Shown here in pieces: positions 1 to 7,342 of a DNA stretch of 12,442 bases; position 1 is the first letter of the stretch; each line of letters starts with the position of its first letter. This DNA is from Parafilimonas sp. (GTDB lineage Bacteria > Bacteroidota > Bacteroidia > Chitinophagales > Chitinophagaceae). The stretch covers positions 1 through 12,442 of the forward strand of contig JAHEZC010000020.1 of the NCBI GenBank assembly GCA_023251275.1. The letters are read 5' to 3'. The notes below the pieces were generated by a model that worked only from the letters and a program-made list of their open reading frames with translations, searched no databases and had not been told where the DNA came from. The position numbers and the translations under genes were made by a program.

Positions 1-148
1 AAAGCTTTGCGGGATAAAGCAAATGCTTGGTTATAAAAAATTTTTCTGTTTTGTCAAAAGCAATACCTTAACAGTGGCTAACAGGACTTTTCCGTTGAAA
101 TTGATCAACTTTTGCAAACGGAACTTCTCTAATCAAAATATCTTGTAT

Positions 149-3091
149 ATGAGAAAAATTTTATTGTCATCAGTATTCCTGCTAAATGGATTCCTTTTGT
201 GTTATAGTCAAAATACCATTAATATGTGGACGGAGACAAATGAATCCTCTTTGACAAAAAGCGGGAAAAATGTTTTCGAAAAAAATTATAAACCCGGCGC
301 CTATAAAGTATTTCAATTGAATGAATCTCTTATGCGATCTGAGTTAAGTAAAGCTCCGTCTATTCAAAAGGTACCAATGCACAAATCGGATTTTATTATT
401 TCAGTTCCTAATTCAGATGGAATGTTGGAAAGATTCAGGGTAGTGGAATTTCCGGTAATGGCCCCGGAACTTTCAGTAAAATATCCTGAAATAAAATCGT
501 ACGCAGGTCAGGGTATTGACGATCCGTCATCATCCATTCGATTTGATATAAACCCGCAGGGATTTCATGTGATGATATTATCATCCAAAAGAAAAACTAT
601 TTATATCAATCCTGTTGACAGTGATAATAAATTATATGTTGTTTTTGACAGGGATCATTTATCTGACAAAAAAGAGATATTTGATTGCAAAGTGGAAGCT
701 GTCACCAGCAGTGCGATACAGGGAATCCCGGTTTCTGCAGCAACCAATGCTAATGCCGATGATGGGAAATTAAGAGCTTATCGTTTGGCTCTTTGTGTAA
801 CCGGTGAATTTTCTGTTGCAGCATTAAACGGTGCTGGCGGAACAGATGCCCAAAAAAAAGCGATTGTATTGGGCATTTTAAATACAGATCTCACCAGGGC
901 CAACGGCATTTATGAAAGAGACTTCGGTATTCACATGAACCTTGTCGCAAATAACGATGCCATTATTTATCTTGATCCTGCAACCGATCCCTGGACAAGC
1001 TCTTCTCAATGGAACAGCAAGACTCAAACTACCTGCGATGGTGTAATAGGCAGCGCCAATTACGACATCGGCCATCTTCTGGCACGTGTGACCACCACAC
1101 CAAATAATAATGGTAATGCAGGTTGTATAGGTTGCGTTTGCAAAGCGGGCTCAAAAGGCAGCGGCTTCAGTGCTCATACAGATGTCGTTGGTGATCCTTT
1201 GGTAGTGGATTATTGGACTCATGAAATGGGCCACCAGTTCGGCGCTAACCATACTTTTACTTTCAGCAACGAGAGTACTGCTTACCAGATGGAGCCTGGA
1301 AGCGGTTCCACTATCATGGGTTATGCGGGGATTACAGGAGCAACCGACCTGCAACCTCACAGTGATGATTATTTTCATGCCATAAGTATTCAGCAGATCA
1401 CGGATTATATTAAATCAGGAACCGGTGGCGGGGCTTGTGCCGTAGTTAGTGTAACCGGAGATAATACACCTGCCGCAAATGCAGGTGCTGATTATACTAT
1501 TCCTAAATCAACTCCTTTCAAATTAACCGGAGCAGGAACTGATGCAGATGCTACTGATGTATTAAGCTATTGCTGGGAGCAAATGGATGATTACGGAACC
1601 AGCAGTAATTCGAATACCTATCCCACATCCACAACAACGAAAGGACCCTTATTCCGAAGTTTCCTGCCGGATAATTCGATTTCAAGAGTTTTCCCTAAGC
1701 TTAGTTCGATCCTTGATGGTACCAATGCAAATAAATGGGAAGTATTGCCTGCAGTTGCAAGGACCATGAATTTCAGATTAACAGTAAAAGATAATCATCC
1801 CAGTGGCGGTAATAACCAAAGTGACGATATGATAGTAACTGTATCAAGTGCAGCAGGTCCGTTTACAGTAACACAACCGAATACCAATCTTACCTGGGCA
1901 GCGGGGTCTCAGCAAACAATCACATGGACTGTAGCATCTACCAATGTTGCACCGGTGAATTGCGTCAATGTAAATATTCTTTTATCAACAGATGGCGGCC
2001 AGACATTCCCTGTTACACTCGCTTCAGGCACACCAAACGACGGTTCACAATTAGTGACTCTGCCTGCTGCACAGAGCACTGCATGCAGGGTAAGAGTAGA
2101 AGCGGTTGGTAATATTTTCTTTGACATTTCCAATACTGATTTTACAATCGGTGTACCTGCCCCATGCAATACGCCATCAGGCTTATCTGCTTCTGCAATT
2201 ACAACAAACAGTGCAACAGTAAATTGGGGCGCTGTAAACGGGGCTAATTCTTATGACGCGGATTACAAGCTTGCTTCATCAGGTTTATGGACAAATGCTG
2301 CCACAGCTACTACAGCCACTTCTGTAAACCTGATCAGCCTGAACTCATCAGCATCTTATGACTGGAGAGTCAGGGCCAATTGTAATGGTGGCAGCAGTGC
2401 TTATACGATTACACAAAGCTTTACCACATTATCTGCCGGCTGTAATGATGTATATGAACCTAATGATACAAAAGGAAAAGCTGCGGCTATTCCTTTAAAT
2501 ACAAATATCAACGGACTTATTTCAGCAGGTACAGATAAAGATTTCTTTAAGTTCAGTAACAGTTCAATTGCTCCGAATATTAATGTTACCCTAAGCAATC
2601 TCCCTGCTGATTATGATATAAAACTTTTTGATCCGTCAGGCGCCAATGCAGCTATCTCTAAAAATAAAGGCATAGCAAATGAAACCATAACTTATAATGG
2701 CGGCCCGACGGGAACTTATAAGGTACTTGTGTATGGTAAGAAAGGCGCCAGCAATCCTGCAAATTGTTACACACTAAAAGTGCAGACCGGGAGTTCTGCT
2801 TTTAAAGGCAGTACAGAAGAAAAATATGCTGTCAGCAAGGTTGGAGAATCCATCCTTGTTTACCCGCAACCTGCAAACAGTTTTGCAAATATTCAGTTGA
2901 ATAATGAATGGAAAGGTGTTGTCAATCTTACAGTATATAACCAGTTAGGGGTAGCTGTTACGATAAAAAAGCTGAATGCAGAAAGTAAAACTTATAAACT
3001 GGACGTTAGTCATTTGTTCAGCGGAATGTATTATCTGAAGATCACGAATAACAATGAAACTGTAACAAAGAAGATCATCATTCAGCGATAA
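149..3091 (+). CDS. Secreted reprolysin-like zinc metalloprotease with T9SS C-terminal sorting domain
   Basis: Predicted 980-residue secreted protease. The ATG at 149 is preferred over the in-frame ATG at 23 because it opens directly into a signal peptide (MRKILLSSVFLLNGFLLCYS, cleavage probably after residue 20); the 42 codons upstream look like leader DNA. Residues about 21-205 look like a propeptide. The catalytic domain (about 207-425) carries the zinc motif HEMGHQFGANH at 358-368, with E359 as general base, and a Met-turn STIMGY around M390, as in the M12B/reprolysin clan. After it come two Ig/PKD-like segments (about 437-567 and 571-668), a fibronectin type III-like domain (about 672-761), a PPC-like domain (about 765-878, starting near VYEPNDT) and a T9SS type A sorting domain (about 903-980, VYPQPAN through GMYYLKI to the basic end). 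It should cross the outer membrane and be released or anchored on the surface. The substrate is unknown. It stands alone with its own terminator. The class is secure; the domain borders are approximate. Confidence 0.93.
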   Translation: MRKILLSSVFLLNGFLLCYSQNTINMWTETNESSLTKSGKNVFEKNYKPGAYKVFQLNESLMRSELSKAPSIQKVPMHKSDFIISVPNSDGMLERFRVVEFPVMAPELSVKYPEIKSYAGQGIDDPSSSIRFDINPQGFHVMILSSKRKTIYINPVDSDNKLYVVFDRDHLSDKKEIFDCKVEAVTSSAIQGIPVSAATNANADDGKLRAYRLALCVTGEFSVAALNGAGGTDAQKKAIVLGILNTDLTRANGIYERDFGIHMNLVANNDAIIYLDPATDPWTSSSQWNSKTQTTCDGVIGSANYDIGHLLARVTTTPNNNGNAGCIGCVCKAGSKGSGFSAHTDVVGDPLVVDYWTHEMGHQFGANHTFTFSNESTAYQMEPGSGSTIMGYAGITGATDLQPHSDDYFHAISIQQITDYIKSGTGGGACAVVSVTGDNTPAANAGADYTIPKSTPFKLTGAGTDADATDVLSYCWEQMDDYGTSSNSNTYPTSTTTKGPLFRSFLPDNSISRVFPKLSSILDGTNANKWEVLPAVARTMNFRLTVKDNHPSGGNNQSDDMIVTVSSAAGPFTVTQPNTNLTWAAGSQQTITWTVASTNVAPVNCVNVNILLSTDGGQTFPVTLASGTPNDGSQLVTLPAAQSTACRVRVEAVGNIFFDISNTDFTIGVPAPCNTPSGLSASAITTNSATVNWGAVNGANSYDADYKLASSGLWTNAATATTATSVNLISLNSSASYDWRVRANCNGGSSAYTITQSFTTLSAGCNDVYEPNDTKGKAAAIPLNTNINGLISAGTDKDFFKFSNSSIAPNINVTLSNLPADYDIKLFDPSGANAAISKNKGIANETITYNGGPTGTYKVLVYGKKGASNPANCYTLKVQTGSSAFKGSTEEKYAVSKVGESILVYPQPANSFANIQLNNEWKGVVNLTVYNQLGVAVTIKKLNAESKTYKLDVSHLFSGMYYLKITNNNETVTKKIIIQR

Positions 3092-3109
3092 TGAATATTT
3101 CAAAAAAAT

Positions 3110-3151
3110 AAAAGCTCTGTCGTTGATTTGGCGGGGCTTTTATTTTTTTTT
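3110..3151 (+). terminator. Intrinsic terminator after the metalloprotease gene
   Basis: Arms AAAAGCTCTG (3110-3119) and CGGGGCTTTT (3132-3141) pair over 10 bp with two G-U wobbles around a 12-nt loop, followed by ATTTTTTTTTA. It starts 18 bp after the protease stop codon. An A-run just before the left arm means it could also act weakly on the opposite strand. Confidence 0.85.
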
Positions 3152-3161
3152 ATTGTTATCC

Positions 3162-3347
3162 TAACGTGAGTTCAGTATAAGCAATCGTTCATGTTTTTTA
3201 TTCTTTGAAATTTGCTAAAATAGATTCTTCGTTCCTCAGAATGACAAGCAATAGAATATGTTTTTACCTTTTAGCCCAAATAATTTTTCATCTGTTTGTC
3301 ATGCTGACAAAGGAAGCATCTGAAAAAATCATCCCGAACTCACGTTA
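3162..3347. repeat. MITE/REP-like inverted-repeat element between the protease gene and ruvC
   Basis: A 186-bp stretch is bounded by a perfect 12-bp terminal inverted repeat: TAACGTGAGTTC at 3162-3173 and GAACTCACGTTA at 3336-3347. Nested inside is a second inverted pair of 25-nt arms, 3222-3246 and 3297-3321, identical at 20 of 25 positions (one arm begins AGATTCTTCG, the other ends GAAGCATCT). There is no transposase inside, so any movement would need an enzyme encoded elsewhere. The inner arms resemble the TGTCAT-CTGA-GAAG-ATCT hairpin family that I recall as dispersed in intergenic DNA of Bacteroidota and other phyla. The right terminal repeat overlaps the ruvC stop codon (3345-3347). The symmetry is seen directly; the mobile or repetitive nature is inferred. 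Confidence 0.65.
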
Positions 3348-3905
3348 TCCAACTCTTCCCGGGTTCTTCGCAACAAAATCGTTCCATCCGTTAAAATTTT
3401 TCTTATTCTTTGTAAGGAGTGATGAAATCTGGAAATAATGACAGAGTGCTACTGCAAGCGCATCGGTTGAATCAAAAAATTGCGGTTTTTCATTGATGTT
3501 AAGAATGCGATGGAGCATTTTCCATACCTGCTCTTTATCCGCGTTGCCATTGCCTGTAATGGATTGTTTCACTTTTTTGGGTGAATACTCCGTGACCTCA
3601 ATATTATATTGCATTGCTGCTGCTATGGCTACCCCCTGTGCCCTGCCTAACTTCAGCATGCTTTGCACATTCTTGCCGAAGAAAGGCGCTTCGATGGCAA
3701 ATGTTGTCGGCTTATATTTTTTTATCAATGAGCAAACAGTGGAATGTATTGTTTCCAGTCTTGCATACACATCTTTTTTAGAGGCAAGCCTCAACACATC
3801 CATTGCAAGTATGTTGGTTTTTTCGTCCTGTACAGCAAGCACAGCATAACCCATTATGATAGAGCCGGGGTCTATACCTAAAATAATTTCATCTCTTTGC
3901 TTCAT
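3345..3905 (-). CDS. ruvC: Crossover junction endodeoxyribonuclease RuvC
   Basis: RuvC cuts Holliday junctions symmetrically during recombination and fork repair, working with the RuvAB branch-migration motor. The 186-residue length is normal for the family. The acidic active site is complete: D12 in GIDPGS, E72 in AIEAPFFGKN, and D145/D148 in FDSTDALAVALCH. The region EYSPKKVKQSITGNGNADKE (106-125) is the conserved basic stretch. The start is the ATG at 3905, which leads straight into the first beta strand. The C-terminal end NPGRVG matches the usual Bacteroidota ending, so the protein is probably not truncated even though its stop codon lies inside the terminal repeat of the neighbouring element. 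It lies about 200 bp downstream of dnaA on the same strand, but no operon is evident. ruvA and ruvB are not in the window. Confidence 0.96.
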   Translation of the reverse strand: MKQRDEIILGIDPGSIIMGYAVLAVQDEKTNILAMDVLRLASKKDVYARLETIHSTVCSLIKKYKPTTFAIEAPFFGKNVQSMLKLGRAQGVAIAAAMQYNIEVTEYSPKKVKQSITGNGNADKEQVWKMLHRILNINEKPQFFDSTDALAVALCHYFQISSLLTKNKKNFNGWNDFVAKNPGRVG

Positions 3906-4109
3906 TGCTTTGTGAAAATAACAATTTAGTGTATTTACCCAATGGAGAATTTTACCGGTCTATTTCAAAATTGCTGAAATGTTTTGAAGCTTTCAGTATA
4001 AGCTTTTCAATTTTTTAAATGCAGGGTCAGACGTTGCGATAAAACAAACGTGTATTTTCAATAAAAAAATCAATATGTACAACTAAAAGCCAGGTAAGAC
4101 ATTAAGTAA

Positions 4110-4358
4110 TCACATTGCTGCAAGCTGAACTTTTTGGGTAAGTTCCATTACATTTTCACGGAATAAATTATCAGTATCCATCAGGTCTTTTACAGTTTGG
4201 CAACTATGAATAACAGTTGTATGATCTCTTCCGCCAAAATGTTCACCAATCGTTTTTAGTGAGTTCTTGGTAAAGGCCTTAGCGAGGTACATAGTTATCT
4301 GGCGGGCCTGAACAATTTCGCGTTTTCTTGTTTTCTGGAGGAGTTTATAATAAGGCAC
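4110..4358 (-). CDS. dnaA: DnaA domain IV (DNA-binding) fragment, downstream part of the interrupted dnaA
   Basis: This is the C-terminal part of DnaA, in the same reading frame as the upstream part and separated from it by one TAA at 4368-4370. The coordinates start at a possible GTG at 4358; the frame is open up to the stop, adding Tyr-Phe-Asp before it. It holds the helix-turn-helix domain that recognises DnaA boxes, including the basic helix QKTRKREIVQARQ and the family signature FGGRDHTTVIHSC. Translation as a separate 82-residue protein would need reinitiation at GTG, 9 nt after the stop, or readthrough of TAA. No Shine-Dalgarno-like sequence is visible. Sequence conservation is excellent up to the TGA at 4110-4112, so there is no decay after the stop. 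That argues for a recent mutation, a sequencing error or functional expression rather than an old pseudogene. Confidence 0.85.
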   Translation of the reverse strand: MPYYKLLQKTRKREIVQARQITMYLAKAFTKNSLKTIGEHFGGRDHTTVIHSCQTVKDLMDTDNLFRENVMELTQKVQLAAM

Positions 4359-4367
4359 ATCAAAGTA

Positions 4368-5537
4368 TTAGCAAACCATTTTCTGAATAGCATCAATTGT
4401 AATTTCCTTGCTGCTTGTTTTAATGAAATTACGCAGCACTTTCTTGGCAAGTTCAAGATCAATTTCTCTTTTATTGAGCGATGATTGCGCCAGCAGGGAA
4501 ATCAATGCACCCTCGAGTTCACGCACATTGGTAGTTATATTATACGCTACATATTTCACTACTTCTTTCGGCATCTCCAGACCATCATTTTTCATTTTCC
4601 GCTCAAGAATCTCGATCCTTGTTTCATAATCGGGTATCTGCAGATCAGCGCTTAATCCCCAACGGAAACGGCTGAGCAGCCTCTCCTGTAAACCATCGAG
4701 ATCTTTGGGAGCTTTATCTGAAGTAAGCACCAATTGTTTTCCACTTTGGTGAAGATGATTGAAAATAGCAAAAAGTGCATCCTGGCTTTTTTCAGCCCGT
4801 GAAAAAAACTGCACATCGTCAATGATCAGTGTATCTATTAACTGGTAAAAATGAATAAAATCATTGATAGCATTGTTACGGCTGTGATCTTGAAATTGAT
4901 TAATGAATTTTTCACTGCTTACATACAACACGACCCTGTTATGATGCAAACGCTTTACTTCATTGCCTATGGCTTGCGCAAGATGCGTTTTGCCCAAACC
5001 AACGCCTCCGTAAATTACAAGCGGATTAAATGAATTTGCGCCTGGTTTGTCTGCAACAGATTTTCCGGCGCGTCTTGCTACCCTGTTACAATCACCTTCA
5101 ATCAGCGCATCAAAAGTATATGCAGAATTAAGCTGCGGATCAATCTGCATCTTTTTCAATCCCGGAATTACAAACGGGTTCTTAACAGGATTAGGTATTA
5201 CCAAGGGAAAATCCATTTCATTGTTATTGTAAATTTTTGCAGTTCCTGCGGGAATATCCATGCTTCCATTGCTCCCGCCGCTGTCAACCATAATGCGGTA
5301 TTCCAACCTTGCATCTTTTCCCATTTCTCTTTTCAAAGTCTTTGCCAATAAATTCAAATAGTTCTCTTCAAGATATTCATAAAAGAATTGACTGGGCACC
5401 TGTATCAGCAATACATTATTATTTTTCAGTTCGATAACCTTAATTGGTTGAAACCATGTTTTATAATGCTGCCACTCTACTATATCCTTTATAATTTTCA
5501 GACAATTATCCCAAATGGATTCAGCGGTTTTGGTCAT
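4368..5537 (-). CDS. dnaA: Chromosomal replication initiator DnaA, domains I-III, ending at a premature in-frame TAA
   Basis: DnaA is the AAA+ ATPase that binds and melts the origin to start replication. This frame encodes 389 residues: domain I (about 1-85, AESIWDNCL to RIMVD), a linker, and the AAA+ domain (about 135-370). Walker A is GGVGLGKTH (177-185), Walker B is LIIDD (237-241), the box VII arginine region is ERLLSRFRWGL (285-295) and the sensor II region is NVRELEGAL (337-345). The frame ends after IQKMVC at TAA (4368-4370), where related proteins, as I recall them, read MVC-Glu-YFDVP. A single G-to-T change of GAA would produce it. Reading through gives 475 residues, the normal family length. 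Without domain IV this product could bind ATP and oligomerise but not recognise DnaA boxes. The start ATG at 5537 fits the conserved N-terminus. Other explanations are a sequencing error, a second dnaA elsewhere, or a split protein. Confidence 0.93.
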   Translation of the reverse strand: MTKTAESIWDNCLKIIKDIVEWQHYKTWFQPIKVIELKNNNVLLIQVPSQFFYEYLEENYLNLLAKTLKREMGKDARLEYRIMVDSGGSNGSMDIPAGTAKIYNNNEMDFPLVIPNPVKNPFVIPGLKKMQIDPQLNSAYTFDALIEGDCNRVARRAGKSVADKPGANSFNPLVIYGGVGLGKTHLAQAIGNEVKRLHHNRVVLYVSSEKFINQFQDHSRNNAINDFIHFYQLIDTLIIDDVQFFSRAEKSQDALFAIFNHLHQSGKQLVLTSDKAPKDLDGLQERLLSRFRWGLSADLQIPDYETRIEILERKMKNDGLEMPKEVVKYVAYNITTNVRELEGALISLLAQSSLNKREIDLELAKKVLRNFIKTSSKEITIDAIQKMVC

Positions 5538-6007
5538 GGCAATATCTTCAGAATTTATATCGGGTCAAGAATATTACGCCGGATAAAAGACCCAAAAAAT
5601 TCGTTCATGAGTTAATAAATAAATTTTTTGAGGCGGAGAACGAATATCAACTTTTTATGTTGAAAAAAAAATTTTTTCCTTTCATGTTTTTTTGCAAATA
5701 ATGATATTAGAATATCTGGTAAAAAAACTTTTACTATAACTCAATGATAGTAAAACACATGGCTGGGGTAAGGGCGTTCATATCTTTTTTTTTGTTTTTT
5801 TTTGTTTTTTTATGGGTAATTTAAAAAAAAATGCTTAATATCCTCATTTTTAGTTTTTACCTGCCCGCATCAGTCATTTCAGATATTTTTTAGTTTCAAT
5901 TTATAAAAATATCCCGACGGAATATTCCTGTAATATTTCTTATTTACAGCATGTATATTTTCTGAAAACAAGGCTGACAAGGGCTTTCAGAAGATAAAAT
6001 TATTATT
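5538..6007. other. Gene-free AT-rich region upstream of dnaA with several dyads and phased T-tracts
   Basis: No coding frame here resembles a gene. It should contain the dnaA promoter, but I find no convincing TAnnTTTG-type -7 element. Visible structure: a 9-bp inverted repeat TTTTACTAT (5729-5737) / ATAGTAAAA (5747-5755); a T9-G-T9-G-T7 tract (5785-5811) with a 10-bp period; the 10-bp palindrome GGAATATTCC (5919-5928); CTGTAA (5928-5933) / TTACAG (5944-5949); and TTCTGAAA (5960-5967) / TTTCAGAA (5985-5992). No consensus DnaA box (TTATCCACA) was found, so a replication origin is not supported. Confidence 0.5.
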
Positions 6008-6008
6008 C

Positions 6009-6042
6009 AAAAAAACAAATCCTCTTTCTTGCAACAGGACTT
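6009..6042 (-). terminator. Intrinsic terminator of the metY-metX-hom operon
   Basis: On the minus strand AAGTCCT (6042-6036) pairs with AGGATTT (6023-6017) over 7 bp with one G-U, around a 12-nt loop, and is followed within two bases by seven T (6015-6009). It begins 43 bp past the hom stop codon, as expected for the end of the operon. Confidence 0.75.
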
Positions 6043-6085
6043 ATTTAAACTGCACGCTGTTTTTTCTGTACAAAAAAACACCTGA

Positions 6086-7342
6086 TCAGATCACTCCTGC
6101 CAGTTCAAGGCTTCTTTTTTTAAGGAGGCGGATTTCGATATTTTCAATAATTGCTTCCGGCGCAAGAATAAGTGAAACACCAGGTTGCATCCACCAATCA
6201 CTTTTCACCAGTTTTTCAAAGTGAATGGTTCCTATAAAATAATTTCTCTCCTGCCCGCCATGCCATTCCTCTATCCATTCAAAATCATCTTTAGGTACTT
6301 TGCTTATTTTATCAAAACTTATATAAGTACGCACATAAAAATCTGTTGTCAGTTCTGAAGGTTTGTGATGATACAATTTTTTATACTCATAGTGATAATC
6401 ATAACGCAATGCAGATATATCGCTCAATACGGCAGACGCGGTGGGAAAGCTGCCAGCCCCTTTGCCGTAAAAAAATTGCTTGTCTGCAAAGCCTGTTTCA
6501 ATTACAACGCCATTGTATTCATTCTTTACAAATGCCAGGTGGTCTTCGTGATTTACGAACTGGGGCAATACAAATGCAGCCACTTTACCATTCTGTAGTT
6601 TTTGTGCCTGCGCAACAAGCTTGATATCGTAATTTTTTTCTTTGGCAACTGCGGCATCGCTCAACTGTATATTCTGGATTCCTGTAAATAAAACATTATC
6701 CGGATGCTCTACTATGCCGTACGCATGGTTCAAAAGAATAACCCATTTATTTACTGCATCATACCCTTCTATGTCCAACGCAGGGTTACTTTCGGCAAAC
6801 CCCAACTGTTGTGCGAGCAACAAAGCTTCATTGAACTCCAGCTTATCCTCAAACATTTTGGTTAAAATAAAATTGGTAGAGCCGTTTACAATCGCTTTAA
6901 TTGCGTGCAGCAAATCGTTATCATAATATTCTTCGAGGTTCCGGATCACCGGGATAGAAGCGCATGCTGCAGCCTCGCACAAAAATGGCAGTCCTGTTTC
7001 CAGTTGCAGTTGAAGAATTTCGGGTAAATGTTCTGCAATCATTTTCTTGCTTGCACTTACTACAGCTTTGCCATTCCTGAATGCGGTCCTGATGATCTCA
7101 AATGCCTCATCAGCATTATCAATCACTTCCACAATTACATTGATTTTTTCATCAAACAACAATACATTTCTGTCTGTTGTAAATAATTCTGCCGGTGCAT
7201 TTCTTTTTTTATCCGGATGCTTGATACATACTTTTTTTACCTTGGCCTTTAATGAATCTGTTTGTTGCAATATTCTATATAATCCTTCTCCTACTGTGCC
7301 AAATCCAAACAAGCCAATCGTTAGTTCCTTATGTGTTTCCAT
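6086..7342 (-). CDS. hom: Homoserine dehydrogenase
   Basis: NAD(P)H-dependent reduction of L-aspartate semialdehyde to L-homoserine, the branch point for methionine and threonine. The protein has 418 residues from the ATG at 7342; the open frame continues upstream into metX, but METHKELTIGLFGFGTVG is the natural N-terminus. The Rossmann glycine motif is GFGTVG (13-18). A Lys pair in VSASKK (95-100) sits where NK is common. NGSTNFIL (153-160), GFAESNPALDIEGYDAVNK (181-199, with D195 and K199 as likely catalytic residues) and GKGAGSFPTASAV (293-305) are family landmarks. The last roughly 100 residues begin like an ACT domain (DFYVRTYISFD) but lack the DKPGVL-type loop, so threonine feedback may be absent or altered; this is inference. 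The gene overlaps the end of metX by 14 bp, a sign of translational coupling, and is the last gene of the operon. It is not fused to aspartokinase. Confidence 0.93.
   Translation of the reverse strand: METHKELTIGLFGFGTVGEGLYRILQQTDSLKAKVKKVCIKHPDKKRNAPAELFTTDRNVLLFDEKINVIVEVIDNADEAFEIIRTAFRNGKAVVSASKKMIAEHLPEILQLQLETGLPFLCEAAACASIPVIRNLEEYYDNDLLHAIKAIVNGSTNFILTKMFEDKLEFNEALLLAQQLGFAESNPALDIEGYDAVNKWVILLNHAYGIVEHPDNVLFTGIQNIQLSDAAVAKEKNYDIKLVAQAQKLQNGKVAAFVLPQFVNHEDHLAFVKNEYNGVVIETGFADKQFFYGKGAGSFPTASAVLSDISALRYDYHYEYKKLYHHKPSELTTDFYVRTYISFDKISKVPKDDFEWIEEWHGGQERNYFIGTIHFEKLVKSDWWMQPGVSLILAPEAIIENIEIRLLKKRSLELAGVI

Noticed and set aside
23..148. 42-codon N-terminal extension of the metalloprotease from the ATG at 23
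   Set aside because: It would bury the clear signal peptide that starts at the ATG at 149, which a secreted T9SS substrate needs at the N-terminus.
3205..3438. 77-codon plus-strand open frame across the inverted-repeat element and the end of ruvC
   Set aside because: Its translation is made of repeat sequence (SSFLRMTS, VMLTKEAS) and then antisense ruvC; it has no family resemblance and overlaps a real gene.
3984..4016. Plus-strand terminator-like hairpin TTGAAGCTT / AAGCTTTTCAA followed by six T
   Set aside because: The stem has a two-base bulge and no plus-strand gene ends there; ruvC and dnaA both run on the minus strand.
5538..6085. Replication origin next to dnaA
   Set aside because: AT-rich with dyads, but no TTATCCACA-type DnaA boxes; in Bacteroidota the origin is often not beside dnaA.
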